From Ignavibacteria bacterium RIFCSPLOWO2_12_FULL_56_21 (GTDB lineage: Bacteria > Bacteroidota > Ignavibacteria > UBA10030): a DNA stretch of 64,000 bases. The stretch spans positions 1-64,000 of the forward strand of contig MHAK01000062.1 in assembly GCA_001802945.1 (NCBI GenBank). The letters are read 5' to 3'. The notes under the pieces were generated by a model that did not search any database, was not told where the DNA came from, and was given only the letters and a program-made list of their open reading frames with translations. A program made the position numbers and the translations under genes. Of the stretch, positions 34,864 to 44,644 are shown one piece after another (the stretch's first letter is position 1; every line of letters begins with the position of its first letter).

Positions 34864-37446
34864 ATGAAGTTTGACTTCCGCGCTATTGAACCGAAGTGGC
34901 AACAACACTGGGACCGGTCCGGGACTTTTCGCACTCCCGACGAAGACCAGCGGCCGCGTATCTACGTCCTCGACATGTTCCCGTATCCATCCGGAGCCGG
35001 ATTGCATGTCGGCCATCCCGAGGGATATACCGCAACAGATATCGTCTGCCGGTACTTGCGCATGAAAGGCTTCAATGTTCTCCATCCGATGGGGTGGGAC
35101 GCCTTCGGACTTCCGGCTGAACGGTATGCGATGCAAACGAACATTCATCCCCGTACCACGACGGAAGAGAACATTGCCACGTTCCGGCGACAGATCAAAA
35201 TGCTCGGATTGAGCTATGACTGGAGCCGTGAAGTGAACACAACCGACCCGGCGTACTACAAGTGGACGCAGTGGATCTTCCTGCAGATCTACAATGCATG
35301 GTACGATCCTCGGAAGAACGCTGCACGTCCGATCGCTGAACTCGAGCTGGAGCTAGCCTCCTCGGGCACGGCACAGCTGCCGGGTGCCCCGACTTTGACG
35401 GCTGGAGATTGGGCGAAAATGACCAGGAAGGATCGCCACGATCTGCTTGCTGGTTTCCGCCTTGCGTACGTGGCAGAGATACCAGTCAACTGGTGTCAGG
35501 AGCTGGGAACCGTGCTGGCGAACGAAGAAGTTGCGGATTGGACGGAGAAGGGATACACAGTAGAGCGGCGGCCTATGAAGCAATGGATGATGCGGATCAC
35601 TTCGTATGCCGATCGACTCCTGTCAGATGCCTCCAATCTCGATTGGCCGGCCTCAACGCTGGAGCAGCAACGAAACTGGATCGGAAGATCGGAAGGTGCA
35701 GAGATCACGTTTCCCGTCAAGGGTCTTGCCGGATCGGCCGTGAACGTATTTACCACTCGGCCCGATACGCTCTTTGGCGCCACATACATGGTGCTTGCAC
35801 CGGAACACAGCCTCGTTGACAGCCTTACGACACAAGATCGTCGTCCGGAAATGGAGCCATATTGCCGGGCGGCATCGTTGAAATCAGAAATGGAGCGGGG
35901 GGCGGGAAAGGAAAAGACGGGAGTGTTCACGGGATCCTACGTGGTCAATCCGGCAACGCGTGAGCCGATCCCTGTGTGGGTTGCCGATTACGTACTTTCC
36001 GGGTATGGGACGGGAGCGATCATGGCTGTTCCGGGCCACGATAAACGGGATCATGAGTTTGCGATCGCTTTCAAGCTGCCGGTCCGAAAGGTCATTGAAG
36101 GGGGGCAGGGTGAGGGCGAATGTTTCAGCGGCGAAGGCGTCGCAGTGAATTCCATGAATGCCGAGGTGACGCTCGATGGACTTCCGACCGCTGAAGCCAA
36201 ACGGCTCGTGATCGCATGGCTGCAAAAGATTGGAGCGGGGAAAGCTACCGTGCAGTTTAAACTTCGCGACTGGTTGTTCTCACGCCAGCGGTATTGGGGA
36301 GAGCCGATCCCCATTGTGCACTGCGAAGACGGCACGATGGAGACATGGGACACGTTGCCGCTGGAATTACCCGTCCTTGAAAGATTCCAGCCGAGTGGAA
36401 CGACGGAATCGCCGCTGGCGCTGGCAACGGACTGGGTGAACATCGTCGAACCGAAGACGGGCATGAAGGGGCGGCGGGAGACGAACACTATGCCGCAGTG
36501 GGCCGGATCGTGCTGGTACTATCTTCGCTATATCGACCCGACGAACGATATACGATTCTGCGACCGGGCGAAAGAGCGTCAATGGATGCCGATCACGATC
36601 TATATTGGCGGCGCAGAGCATGCGGTCCTGCATTTGATGTATGCTCGCTTCTGGCACAAGGTGCTGTACGATCTTGGGCACGTCAGTACTCACGAGCCAT
36701 TTAAGAAGCTGCGTCACCAGGGGACGATCCTCGGCGAAGATTCTCGCAAAATGTCAAAATCGCGGGGAAATGTCGTAAACCCCGACGATGTGGTAAGAGA
36801 ATACGGCGCAGACTCGCTTCGTCTGTTCGAAATGTTCATGGGGCCGCTCGAAGAAATGAAGCCCTGGAGTACAAAGGGCGTTGAGGGCGTGTACCGTTTC
36901 CTCAATCGGGTGTGGCGGTTGTATATCGATGACAGCGGCAATATTGATGCGCGTCTTGGTGGTGGCCCCGCATCTGCAGACCTTCAGCGGCTATTCCATC
37001 AGACAGTGAAGAAGGTGGGGGAAGATATTGAAGCGCTTCGTTTTAACACCGCGATCTCACAAATGATGATCTTTGTCAACGAGGCGATGAAGGCGGAACG
37101 AGTACCCAGGGACTTGGCGCAGTCGTTTGTCCTCGTGCTTGCTCCGTTCGCGCCGCATCTTGCGGAAGAATTGTGGGAGAAGCTGGGACATACAGAATCG
37201 TTGTCGTTCGAGCCCTGGCCCGTTTTCGATCCGACACAACTGACGGCTGACGATATCGAAGTGATTCTGCAGGTGAACGGCAAGGTTCGCTCCAAGACCA
37301 CGGTGCCGATGAACACGACGGAAGTCGAGTTAGAAAGGATCGCTTTGGCCGATGCGCAGATCCTTCGGTATGTCGACGGCAAACGGATCGTGAAGAAGAT
37401 CGTTGTCCGCAATAAGCTCGTCAACCTTGTCGTCTCCAAGGACTAG
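34864..37446 (+). CDS. leuS: Leucyl-tRNA synthetase
   Basis: The product is 860 residues, the normal bacterial length. The class I signatures are intact: HIGH as HVGH (48-51) after PYPSGAGL, and KMSKS at 629-633 ([11 protein letters not shown]). The editing (CP1) domain is present ([19 protein letters not shown], and [19 protein letters not shown]). It attaches leucine to tRNA-Leu in the cytoplasm. An insertion after IYNAWYDPR (residues ~145-190) is longer than in E. coli, as I recall for Bacteroidota enzymes. A GT2 gene begins eight bases after the stop. Confidence 0.97.
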   Translation: MKFDFRAIEPKWQQHWDRSGTFRTPDEDQRPRIYVLDMFPYPSGAGLHVGHPEGYTATDIVCRYLRMKGFNVLHPMGWDAFGLPAERYAMQTNIHPRTTTEENIATFRRQIKMLGLSYDWSREVNTTDPAYYKWTQWIFLQIYNAWYDPRKNAARPIAELELELASSGTAQLPGAPTLTAGDWAKMTRKDRHDLLAGFRLAYVAEIPVNWCQELGTVLANEEVADWTEKGYTVERRPMKQWMMRITSYADRLLSDASNLDWPASTLEQQRNWIGRSEGAEITFPVKGLAGSAVNVFTTRPDTLFGATYMVLAPEHSLVDSLTTQDRRPEMEPYCRAASLKSEMERGAGKEKTGVFTGSYVVNPATREPIPVWVADYVLSGYGTGAIMAVPGHDKRDHEFAIAFKLPVRKVIEGGQGEGECFSGEGVAVNSMNAEVTLDGLPTAEAKRLVIAWLQKIGAGKATVQFKLRDWLFSRQRYWGEPIPIVHCEDGTMETWDTLPLELPVLERFQPSGTTESPLALATDWVNIVEPKTGMKGRRETNTMPQWAGSCWYYLRYIDPTNDIRFCDRAKERQWMPITIYIGGAEHAVLHLMYARFWHKVLYDLGHVSTHEPFKKLRHQGTILGEDSRKMSKSRGNVVNPDDVVREYGADSLRLFEMFMGPLEEMKPWSTKGVEGVYRFLNRVWRLYIDDSGNIDARLGGGPASADLQRLFHQTVKKVGEDIEALRFNTAISQMMIFVNEAMKAERVPRDLAQSFVLVLAPFAPHLAEELWEKLGHTESLSFEPWPVFDPTQLTADDIEVILQVNGKVRSKTTVPMNTTEVELERIALADAQILRYVDGKRIVKKIVVRNKLVNLVVSKD

Positions 37447-37453
37447 CCAGCCC

Positions 37454-38230
37454 GTGACGTCACTTTCCGTGGTCGTCATCACCCTCAATGAAGAGCGGAA
37501 CATCAGCCGTTGCCTGGAATCGGTGCGGGGCATCGCGGACGAAATCGTGGTTGTCGATTCGGGTTCGTCGGACACGACTCCCCAGATCTGCGCGCATTAC
37601 GGGGCAAGGTTCGTTACTCATCCCTTTGAAGGGCATATCCAGCAGAAGAACTTTGCACTTACCCAGTGTACTCATGATGCCGTTCTGTCGATCGATGCGG
37701 ATGAGTCATTATCGCCCGAATTGTGCGTCTCGATTGCACGCGTCAAGAACGAATGGACGGCCGATGGGTACTCTATGAACCGCCTGACGAACTATTGCGG
37801 CACCTGGATACGTCATGGAGGCTGGTATCCCGACAGAAAAGTGCGAATGTTCAGGAAGTCGCAGGGTGCTTGGACGGGAGTGAACCCCCATGACCGGTTT
37901 GCCCTAACGCTACCTTCGGCCCGGGTGGTCCATCTTTCCGGCGATCTGCTGCATTACAGCTACTACACCGTGAGCGATCATCTTCGTCAGGTGGACTATT
38001 TCACCGGTATCACGGCGCGGGAAATGGCGATGCAGGGCAGGTCGGCGGGAGTATTTCGCACGATAGTCGCCCCGCCGTTCAGGTTCTTCAGGGATTATGT
38101 AATAAAGGGGGGATGGATGGACGGCTACCATGGGCTTGTCGTCGCTGCGATATCGGCGCATGCCGTCTTCATCAAGTATGTGAAACTGCGGCACATTACG
38201 CAACAAGAACACGGAATCCACCATGGATGA
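37454..38230 (+). CDS. GT2 glycosyltransferase, WaaE/KdtX-like
   Basis: I choose GTG 37454, eight bases after leuS; an open frame from 37403 is overlap. The 258-residue protein shows the GT-A fold: SLSVVVITLNEERNISRCLE, IVVVDSGSSDTTPQI, LSIDADESLSPEL, and later GWYPDRKVRMFRK and H-Y-S-Y-Y-T. This pattern matches the KdtX/WaaE group that adds glucose to the LPS inner core. It overlaps the DUF1844 gene by eight bases. Confidence 0.88.
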   Translation: MTSLSVVVITLNEERNISRCLESVRGIADEIVVVDSGSSDTTPQICAHYGARFVTHPFEGHIQQKNFALTQCTHDAVLSIDADESLSPELCVSIARVKNEWTADGYSMNRLTNYCGTWIRHGGWYPDRKVRMFRKSQGAWTGVNPHDRFALTLPSARVVHLSGDLLHYSYYTVSDHLRQVDYFTGITAREMAMQGRSAGVFRTIVAPPFRFFRDYVIKGGWMDGYHGLVVAAISAHAVFIKYVKLRHITQQEHGIHHG

Positions 38231-38507
38231 TGCACAGACAAAAGAGTTGTTTGGGGGGCTGGTGTTAATGTTCCATGCGGCATGCATGCAACATCTCGGT
38301 AAGACCGCTAACCCAACAACCGGCAAAGTGGAGCGGAATCTGAACCAGGCACAGATTTCGATCGACTTGCTCGAAATGCTTTCCCGCAGGACTGCCGGAA
38401 ACCTCTCGGAAGACGAATCGCGCTTGCTCGCGAGGACGTTGCAAGAACTGAAGCTGAATTACGTCGACGAGACCCTGAAGGATCAAGGGTCGCAGGCAAC
38501 ATCATGA
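38223..38507 (+). CDS. DUF1844-domain protein
   Basis: A 94-residue protein with the usual DUF1844 blocks: FGGLVLMFHAACMQHLG, ERNLNQAQISIDLLEML and ESRLLARTLQELKLNYV. The last helix of the domain ends just before the stop. Function unknown. It overlaps the GT2 gene by eight bases and the NAD kinase gene by four (ATGA), so it is part of one coupled unit. Members are small helical cytoplasmic proteins. Confidence 0.88.
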   Translation: MDDAQTKELFGGLVLMFHAACMQHLGKTANPTTGKVERNLNQAQISIDLLEMLSRRTAGNLSEDESRLLARTLQELKLNYVDETLKDQGSQATS

Positions 38508-39394
38508 CGTTCGGAATTGTCGGCAACAAGGAAAAAGAGCAGCTTCCGGTGGTTGCTGCACATCTCGTCAGGCGGCTGAGCAAGGAGCGTACGGAATTCA
38601 TACTTCATGACGAACTTGCCAAAGCACTCAAAGGCAAGTTGCCCAGAGGCATCCTTTCAGGCGTCAAGACGGCAGGGTCATCGTCGCTCGCGGGACGATG
38701 CGACATGATGATATCACTCGGGGGCGACGGTACGATCTTGCGGACGGCACGAATGGTCGGCAGCAGGGAAACTCCGATCTTGGGTGTCAATCTGGGAAAA
38801 CTCGGTTTTCTCGCTGAGATCTCGGTGGAAGAGGTTGACGAATGTCTGACCGAGATCTTGGAGGGCCGCATCCTGACCGAGTCCAGAATGATGATCGTTG
38901 GAGAGGGCAAAGGATTGGGGAAGGGATTCGCAGCGCTGAACGACATCGTCGTTGACATGTCGGGGTCGGCGCGGGTTATGCATGTGGAGACCTGGGTGGA
39001 TGACCGATTCCTGGCGACCTTTACGGGTGACGGCATCATTGTCTCGACCCCAACAGGCTCGACCGGATATGCGCTTTCGAACGGCGGGCCCATTATCGCA
39101 CCGAAAACGCCCGCGATCATGATCAGTCCAATCTGTCCGCACACACTCAGCGCCAGGCCAGTTGTCATTCCCGAAACATCGGTGATCCGACTCCGGGTAC
39201 GCACAGCTCCATCCAAAGTGCACATTACCGCCGACGGACAGCCGGAAAACTTCGTCAATGCACCGGTCGAGATCGTGGTTCGTCGGGCGCCGTTCATGAC
39301 AAGGCTGGTCAAACGTCCGGATGTGAGTTATTTCGAGGTCTTACGCGGAAAGCTGCAGTGGGGAAGGGATGTGAGGACGGATACTACATCGTAG
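38504..39394 (+). CDS. nadK: NAD kinase
   Basis: The product is 296 residues. The diagnostic motifs are SLGGDGTILRTAR (GGDGT at 73-77), NLGKLGFLAEIS and DGIIVSTPTGSTGYALSNGGP. It phosphorylates NAD to NADP with ATP in the cytoplasm. Its length and motif order are normal for the family. It starts inside the DUF1844 stop (ATGA) and ends 11 bases from the convergent cytochrome-like gene. Confidence 0.96.
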   Translation: MTFGIVGNKEKEQLPVVAAHLVRRLSKERTEFILHDELAKALKGKLPRGILSGVKTAGSSSLAGRCDMMISLGGDGTILRTARMVGSRETPILGVNLGKLGFLAEISVEEVDECLTEILEGRILTESRMMIVGEGKGLGKGFAALNDIVVDMSGSARVMHVETWVDDRFLATFTGDGIIVSTPTGSTGYALSNGGPIIAPKTPAIMISPICPHTLSARPVVIPETSVIRLRVRTAPSKVHITADGQPENFVNAPVEIVVRRAPFMTRLVKRPDVSYFEVLRGKLQWGRDVRTDTTS

Positions 39395-39404
39395 TGTCAA
39401 CCGG

Positions 39405-39848
39405 CTAATTGTTTATCGCCCCTTCATCGATCCACCGGCGAATGCCGTTGATCTGATTTTCTGTCAATGGTTGCAGCTTGAGGGGCATACGTTGACCCAC
39501 CTCGCCAGTCAGACGCTGTATGAGAAGGCTATTGGCGCCGTCGCCAGTGAGGATGAGTCGTGGATGATGGTCGATCAAAGCACGGTAGGATGGGGTTTCA
39601 AGATTCAGCTCGGATGTGGGGGTGGAGCCGCCGTGGCACATGCTTGAAACGCACGATTGCTGGAAGAGTGGGTCGACGTGTCGCCCAAAGCTGACGCCGG
39701 AATCTGGAAAGACAATGTTGGAAGGACCGAGCCCCGCGACGTCATCTTCGCACGACATACAGATGATCCCGGTGATTCCGATCGCGCCAATGGCTATGAG
39801 CGGGAAGAAGCGGCGGAGTTGAGAACGCAAGTGGTCAATGGACGGCAT
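39405..39848 (-). CDS. Small exported cytochrome c-like protein with CX4CH motif
   Basis: Start ATG at 39848, giving 147 residues; a longer open frame upstream runs through the promoter region. A membrane/signal segment (FFPLIAIGAIGITGIICMSC) may end in a lipid-modified Cys, but the lipobox is not standard. Next comes FGRHVDPLFQQSCVSSMCHGG, where the putative haem site is C-x4-C-H rather than CXXCH. The C-terminal half (LILTGDGANSLLIQRL, RMPL, QINGIRRWIDEGAINN) is typical of planctomycete-type cytochrome c domains, including a Met-Pro that could give the axial Met. Role: electron transfer or haem-based binding in the envelope; partner unknown. Confidence 0.7.
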   Translation of the reverse strand: MPSIDHLRSQLRRFFPLIAIGAIGITGIICMSCEDDVAGLGPSNIVFPDSGVSFGRHVDPLFQQSCVSSMCHGGSTPTSELNLETPSYRALIDHHPRLILTGDGANSLLIQRLTGEVGQRMPLKLQPLTENQINGIRRWIDEGAINN

Positions 39849-39895
39849 GAGTTTCAAAGCACCAAGTATCAATCGAAATTGTAAAGGAGATTCTC

Positions 39896-39926
39896 TAAGT
39901 ATAAGCCAAGGTTCCCGCACTTTCAA
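39896..39926 (-). promoter_or_regulatory. Promoter of the cytochrome-like gene (TTG-N20-TATACTTA)
   Basis: On the minus strand TTG (39926-39924) and TATACTTA (39903-39896) are 20 bases apart. This lies 48 bases upstream of the ATG and just beside the oppositely directed tRNA-Ala promoter, so the two start regions share a short divergent control segment. Confidence 0.5.
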
Positions 39927-39932
39927 CGTTCG

Positions 39933-39963
39933 TTGACTTTCGGACGATGGATGGGTATATTTG
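39933..39963 (+). promoter_or_regulatory. Promoter of tRNA-Ala (TTG-N20-TATATTTG)
   Basis: TTG at 39933-39935, exactly 20 bases, then TATATTTG at 39956-39963, a perfect match to the Bacteroidota -7 consensus TAnnTTTG. It is the best promoter in the window and lies about 60 bases before the mature tRNA. Confidence 0.75.
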
Positions 39964-40023
39964 TTTGTTGGACGGTGTTCGAGAGCTTTGCGCCGAAGTA
40001 ATCCCCGCATGTGTACTTCATAC

Positions 40024-40097
40024 GGGCCGTTAGCTCAGCATGGGAGAGCGCCACAATGGCATTGTGGAGGTCACCGGTTCGATCCCGGTACGGTCCA
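40024..40097 (+). tRNA. tRNA-Ala, anticodon GGC
   Basis: Cloverleaf: acceptor GGGCCGT with ACGGTCC (one G-T pair), D arm GCTC/GAGC, anticodon stem CCACA/TGTGG with loop ATGGCAT (anticodon GGC), and T arm ACCGG/CCGGT with TTCGATC. The discriminator is A40097 and the next bases are CGG, so CCA is not encoded, unlike the tRNA-Arg at 29085. Confidence 0.94.
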
Positions 40098-40120
40098 CGG
40101 ATTCTCTCTCCGTGACCCCG

Positions 40121-40155
40121 AAAAGGACAATCGACGCGGTTGTCCTTTTTTTGTT
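40121..40155 (+). terminator. Rho-independent terminator after tRNA-Ala
   Basis: AAAAGGACAA (40121-40130) pairs with TTGTCCTTTT (40140-40149), loop nine bases, followed by a long T-rich run. It ends the tRNA-Ala transcript. Confidence 0.88.
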
Positions 40156-40202
40156 TTTCTTTGTGGCTATTTCTTTCTCGACTCGAACATCTTGATACTT
40201 TA

Positions 40203-40529
40203 GTGACCGCAACACACATCAGCCTCGCCGATCAGCGAACAATGTTCATTCGTTGGGACGACGGACACGAGAGCAGATTATCCCTCAACGTGGTCAGGGA
40301 TGCGTGTCCGTGTGCCGGATGCAAAGGGGAAACGCTCCTGATGCACTCATACGACCCTGTTCCCTCTCCGGATGTTCCCGGAAAGTTCGACCTCCTCAAA
40401 GCCGAACCCGTCGGGTACTATGCCCTGCAACTGACGTGGGGCGACGGACATTCTACGGGGATCTACACGTGGCAAACGCTGCGTTCCCTGTGTTCTTGTC
40501 CCGTTTGTTCCGGCGGTATTTCTTCATGA
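40203..40529 (+). CDS. DUF971-domain protein
   Basis: I choose GTG 40203, giving 108 residues, the normal length; the open frame before it covers the terminator. The domain is clear: HISLADQRTMFIRWDDGHES, LRDACPCAGC-type block (VVRDACPCAGCKGET), VGYYALQLTWGDGHSTGIYT and WQTLRSLCSCPVC. Cys pairs in both halves are typical of the family. DUF971 occurs alone or fused to gamma-butyrobetaine hydroxylase-type enzymes, and iron-sulphur-related roles have been proposed. It is 37 bases upstream of the MsbA-like gene. Confidence 0.88.
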   Translation: MTATHISLADQRTMFIRWDDGHESRLSLNVVRDACPCAGCKGETLLMHSYDPVPSPDVPGKFDLLKAEPVGYYALQLTWGDGHSTGIYTWQTLRSLCSCPVCSGGISS

Positions 40530-40566
40530 TTGCGTTTCCATCCAATTCGGCTTACGTTTTTGCGTC

Positions 40567-42405
40567 ATGACGCCGAGACATCACTTCCTTCGTCTGTTGC
40601 GTTACTTTCTTGCCTACCGCTGGCGGATCGTCGCCGGACTGTTTGCCGTGGCCATGATGAGCCTCTCGGACGCCGTTTCGGCATTCCTCATGGCGCGCCT
40701 CTTCGACGTTCTCCAGACCATAAGCCAGCAGGTACGCGCGGGACAGGAGATCTTCATCACCGTTCCTTTTGCGCTCTTCGACCTGGCCCTCGCCTCCTTT
40801 ACCGTCGCCGGACGTGATGAGAGCTTCCAGATGATCTTCTGGTTTGCCGGCACGGTCATTGTCGTTATCATGGTCAAGGTCGTGTTCGTCTACCTTCGCG
40901 AATACGTGATGAGTTCCGTCCAACAGAAAGTGATGATGCGCGTACGCATCGAATTGTTCGATACCGTCGTGGCCCTCCCCGTGCGGTATTTTGATGCGAA
41001 CAGGACGGGATACATCATGTCACGCATCACCAACGACGTCACCAACCTCGAGCAATCGCTCCAGCTCATCATTGAGATAGCGCAGAATCTCGTCTACACG
41101 CTGATCTTTGCGACGGCACTGTTCTTTACATCGTGGCAATTGACCGCGGTAACGATCGCGATTTTCGCTCTTTCCGGCGTCATTTCCAGGAAATTTGGCG
41201 ATAAGATCCGTCGATACAGCCGGGACCTTTCCAATACGCTTGCCGACATCTCTTCCTTTCTTCAGGAGAAAATATCTGCGATGCGCGTGGTGAAATCGTT
41301 CACGCGCGAGGAATACGAACGAATGGCATTTCGCAAGCGCGTGGAGTCGAACTACCACTTTTCGATGAAGATCGTCCGCACAATTGCATTGTTGAGCCCG
41401 ACGAACGAGCTCTTCAATACATCCGCCGCATCGCTGCTGGTTGTGGCAGCAGGATATCTGTTCATCCAGGGAACGATGACCATCGAAACGATGCTCTTCT
41501 TCCTGATCCTGATGATCAATCTCGCCAAGCCGGTCAAGGCGCTCGGCGAAAGCGTTGCGCGAATACAGAAAACGCTGGTGTCGGCTGGGTATATTTTCGA
41601 GATCATCGATCAGGAACGTGAACAGGATCGTGCCGACCGGAGAGGATTCCATGTGACCGAAGGCCGGGTGGAATTCCGCGATGTGAGTTTCGCGTATCAG
41701 GGCGATGGGTGGGCGCTCAGGGATGTGAATTTTCGGGTCGATGGAGGGGAACGAGTTGCCCTGGTCGGGCCAAGCGGTGCGGGGAAGAGTACGTTGATCA
41801 ACCTGATCCCGCGGTATTACTCGACGACACGCGGGAGCGTTCTGATCGACGACGTCGACATCTCGGAAGTGTCGCTCACGGACCTTCGGAGTCATATTGC
41901 CATCGTACCACAGGATATCATTCTGTTCTCAGGTTCGATCGAAGACAACATTCGTTACGGACGGCTCGATGCAACTGCGGAAGAGGTTCGTGCCGCAGCC
42001 GTGGCCGGGAACGCCGATCAATTCATCCGTGATCTGCCCAACGGTTATGCGACGGAGGTGGGAGAACGGGGTGCTCAGTTGTCGGGCGGACAGCGCCAGA
42101 GGATTGCGATTGCCCGCGCGATCCTGCGCGATCCGCGCATTCTGCTTCTTGACGAAGCGACGTCTTCGTTGGACAGCGAGTCGGAGCTGATGGTGCGGGA
42201 AGCCCTGAACAGATTGATGGAGGGGAGGACTTCATTCATCATCGCCCATCGTTTGTCTACCGTGGCGCACTGCAACAAGATACTCGTGTTGAACAACGGT
42301 TCCATCGTCGAATCCGGCACTCACCTGGAACTCATGCAGAATGAATCCGGCCTATACCGAAAACTGCACAAACTGCAGTTCCAGAAGGAGCCGTCGTCGG
42401 CGTGA
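40567..42405 (+). CDS. MsbA-like lipid/LPS ABC exporter
   Basis: The product is 612 residues: six membrane segments in residues ~15-310, then a nucleotide-binding domain with Walker A G401PSGAGKST, signature LSGGQRQR (from L505), Walker B ILLLDEATSS (D529, E530) and the H-loop IIAHRLSTV. This is the architecture of half-transporters of the MsbA group, which flip lipid A-core across the inner membrane. Two GT9 enzymes and an O-antigen ligase follow with 4- to 8-base overlaps, supporting an LPS or lipid-linked glycan substrate. It ends with a GTGA overlap. Confidence 0.9.
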   Translation: MTPRHHFLRLLRYFLAYRWRIVAGLFAVAMMSLSDAVSAFLMARLFDVLQTISQQVRAGQEIFITVPFALFDLALASFTVAGRDESFQMIFWFAGTVIVVIMVKVVFVYLREYVMSSVQQKVMMRVRIELFDTVVALPVRYFDANRTGYIMSRITNDVTNLEQSLQLIIEIAQNLVYTLIFATALFFTSWQLTAVTIAIFALSGVISRKFGDKIRRYSRDLSNTLADISSFLQEKISAMRVVKSFTREEYERMAFRKRVESNYHFSMKIVRTIALLSPTNELFNTSAASLLVVAAGYLFIQGTMTIETMLFFLILMINLAKPVKALGESVARIQKTLVSAGYIFEIIDQEREQDRADRRGFHVTEGRVEFRDVSFAYQGDGWALRDVNFRVDGGERVALVGPSGAGKSTLINLIPRYYSTTRGSVLIDDVDISEVSLTDLRSHIAIVPQDIILFSGSIEDNIRYGRLDATAEEVRAAAVAGNADQFIRDLPNGYATEVGERGAQLSGGQRQRIAIARAILRDPRILLLDEATSSLDSESELMVREALNRLMEGRTSFIIAHRLSTVAHCNKILVLNNGSIVESGTHLELMQNESGLYRKLHKLQFQKEPSSA

Positions 42406-43538
42406 GCCCCACCGATCCATGGTGGAAACGGCTTGAGATTGCTGTCCGGCGTGGCTCGCTCCGCATGCTCGGCTCTCTCGTGCACCGGGACAACGCCATG
42501 CCCCCGGATGCGGAATTCTCCCGCGCCCGAGTCCTGTTCATCCGGCAAGACAGAATCGGTGATGTTCTGGTGTCGACGCCCCTGTTTGCCGCCCTCCGTT
42601 CAGCGTATCCCTCGCTCATCATGGACATGGTTGTCAGCACCAACAACGCTGGCGCGCTCGCTGGACTTCCAATGATCGGCAAGTCCTGGGTCTATACCAA
42701 AAGAGCGATCAGCACCATTCGGATGATTCGAGACATTCGACGCCGGCACTACGACTATGTCGTCGACCTCATGGACAATCCGTCAGTCACATCTACGATT
42801 CTCTGTATGCTGTCCGGCGCGCGATGGACGATCGGACTCGACAAAGAGAATGGGTTCACGTACGATGTCCGGGTTCCGCTCCTGTCACGGCGTGACGTCC
42901 ATATAGTTGAGCGATTGGCTGAAATACTAAGGGTGTTCAGGGTCGATCCAGCCGACATGCCGGAGACGATCGTGTATGAGCCGTCAGTCGAGCATCGGAA
43001 GTCTGCAGCCGAATCTCTTCGCAAGCTTGGCGTTCATGCGAAGGTCAAAGTCGGCGTGAATATCTCGGCAGGAAGCGAATCCCGGTTCTGGGGTGTCGAT
43101 CAGTACCGAGCATTCGTGACGACCTTGGCGAGTGAGCATCCCGACTGGGTGTCTGTTCTTCTTGCCAAACCCTCACATGCTGCCCGGGCGCGACAGATCG
43201 CTGAAGGTATTCCGAGTGCAGTCCAATGCCCGATGGTGAAAGAGTTCGATGCGTTTGCGGCGATGGTCGAACATCTCGATTTTCTTCTGACGCCGGATAC
43301 TTCTATCGTGCACCTTGCATCGGCGTTCCGGATCCCGTGTGTGGTCCTGTATGTGCAATCGAATCCTTCCCTGCGCATCTGGGACCCGTACCACACGCCC
43401 CATCAGGCTGTGATCACGGCTTCGAATGACCTTGCATCGATTCGTCATGACGATGTGCACAAGGCGTGGGGCCGATTGAAGGCCGAAGTGGGGATTCCGG
43501 CCGTGGCACGTTCCGCCAGAGGTTTTCTACCGCCATGA
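42402..43538 (+). CDS. GT9 heptosyltransferase-family glycosyltransferase
   Basis: The product is 378 residues from GTG 42402, overlapping the exporter stop. It opens ARVLFIRQDRIGDVLVSTPLF, the GT9 acceptor-domain block, and has a donor-domain block DFLLTPDTSIVHLASAFRIPCVVLY. Expected role: adding heptose or a related sugar to the LPS core. It is coupled to the second GT9 gene by an ATGA overlap. Substrate not determined. Confidence 0.87.
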   Translation: MSPTDPWWKRLEIAVRRGSLRMLGSLVHRDNAMPPDAEFSRARVLFIRQDRIGDVLVSTPLFAALRSAYPSLIMDMVVSTNNAGALAGLPMIGKSWVYTKRAISTIRMIRDIRRRHYDYVVDLMDNPSVTSTILCMLSGARWTIGLDKENGFTYDVRVPLLSRRDVHIVERLAEILRVFRVDPADMPETIVYEPSVEHRKSAAESLRKLGVHAKVKVGVNISAGSESRFWGVDQYRAFVTTLASEHPDWVSVLLAKPSHAARARQIAEGIPSAVQCPMVKEFDAFAAMVEHLDFLLTPDTSIVHLASAFRIPCVVLYVQSNPSLRIWDPYHTPHQAVITASNDLASIRHDDVHKAWGRLKAEVGIPAVARSARGFLPP

Positions 43539-44644
43539 GTGATCTTCTGAAAGCATTGGAGCGAGTGTGGCGGCATGGAGTCGTTTATCCCGTGTTCCGC
43601 GCGCTTTTCCGGAATATGCCGGTCCAGCTGCCAATCGATATCCATAAGGTGAAGAAGCTTCTCATCCTGCGGTACGACCGATTGGGAGACATGGTGGTGA
43701 CCTCATGGGTCTGTCGAACGTTGCATGAGTTGTGTCCGGACCTGCACGTTGCGATCGTTGCCAGTCCGCTGAACGCACCGATTGCGCGATTGCTCAATGA
43801 TGTGGATGAGATTTTCATCATCGGTGGACCTGTCCTCAGATCGCTGAACGAGATCCGTCGGGCACGAGCGGGCAAGTACGATGTCGTCCTGAATTTTATT
43901 TTCAACCGTACTACCTCGGGGGGGGTATTGGCAAATCTCATGGCGCCCCTCGCCGTCAAGGTGGGACAGGGGGACTCAAAGTACGCATTCTATTTCAATG
44001 CGCTGCTGAGCTTGAGAAGGGGGGACGTACACATGGCCGAGATCCTGAACCAATTTTGCGCCGACGTTTTCGGCCGGACGTGGAGCGTACGGAATATGCG
44101 GCTGGAACTACGAGACGATAAGGATGCAGTGCGGCGTGTGGAATCCTTTCTGGGTGCCGATGCCGGCCGTGCAGTAATCGTCAATCTTTCGGCAGGCCAT
44201 CCTGATCGCTATCCATCTGCCTTACAGGTCGACGCAGTGGTCGATTCAGCAACAAGACGAGGGCATCCCGTCGTTTTTATTGCAGGTCCCGGCAACGAAT
44301 TACTGGTGCAACGCTCCGTCGAACGCGTAAACTCTTCAGCTGTGCGTCGTTATCCGTTCAACGGAACAGCTCCCTTTGAGGACATCATTGCCCTGGTACG
44401 GCGTGCTGCGGCCGTGGTTACGCCTGACACTTCGCTTGTGCATGTTGCTTCTGCGGTGGGTTGTCCGTTGGTCGCAGTTTTCACGTCGGCGGTCGCTTAC
44501 AACGAATGGTTGCCGTGGAAGGTTAGGAACGAAGTGATCATTGGTGAACCGGGCCAATCGATGTCTGCCATTGGGGCAGACAGGATTGTCGCTGCTCTCG
44601 AACGTATCCTCGTTGAACGAAAACTGGAGAAGAGCAGTGTCTGA
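43535..44644 (+). CDS. GT9 heptosyltransferase-family glycosyltransferase
   Basis: Start ATG 43535, inside the upstream stop (ATGA); 369 residues. The acceptor-side block is LLILRYDRLGDMVVTSWVC, and the donor-side block is AAVVTPDTSLVHVASAVGCPLVAVF. It is about as similar to the preceding gene in pattern as duplicated core transferases usually are, so the two may add successive sugars. It overlaps the ligase gene by eight bases. Confidence 0.87.
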   Translation: MSDLLKALERVWRHGVVYPVFRALFRNMPVQLPIDIHKVKKLLILRYDRLGDMVVTSWVCRTLHELCPDLHVAIVASPLNAPIARLLNDVDEIFIIGGPVLRSLNEIRRARAGKYDVVLNFIFNRTTSGGVLANLMAPLAVKVGQGDSKYAFYFNALLSLRRGDVHMAEILNQFCADVFGRTWSVRNMRLELRDDKDAVRRVESFLGADAGRAVIVNLSAGHPDRYPSALQVDAVVDSATRRGHPVVFIAGPGNELLVQRSVERVNSSAVRRYPFNGTAPFEDIIALVRRAAAVVTPDTSLVHVASAVGCPLVAVFTSAVAYNEWLPWKVRNEVIIGEPGQSMSAIGADRIVAALERILVERKLEKSSV

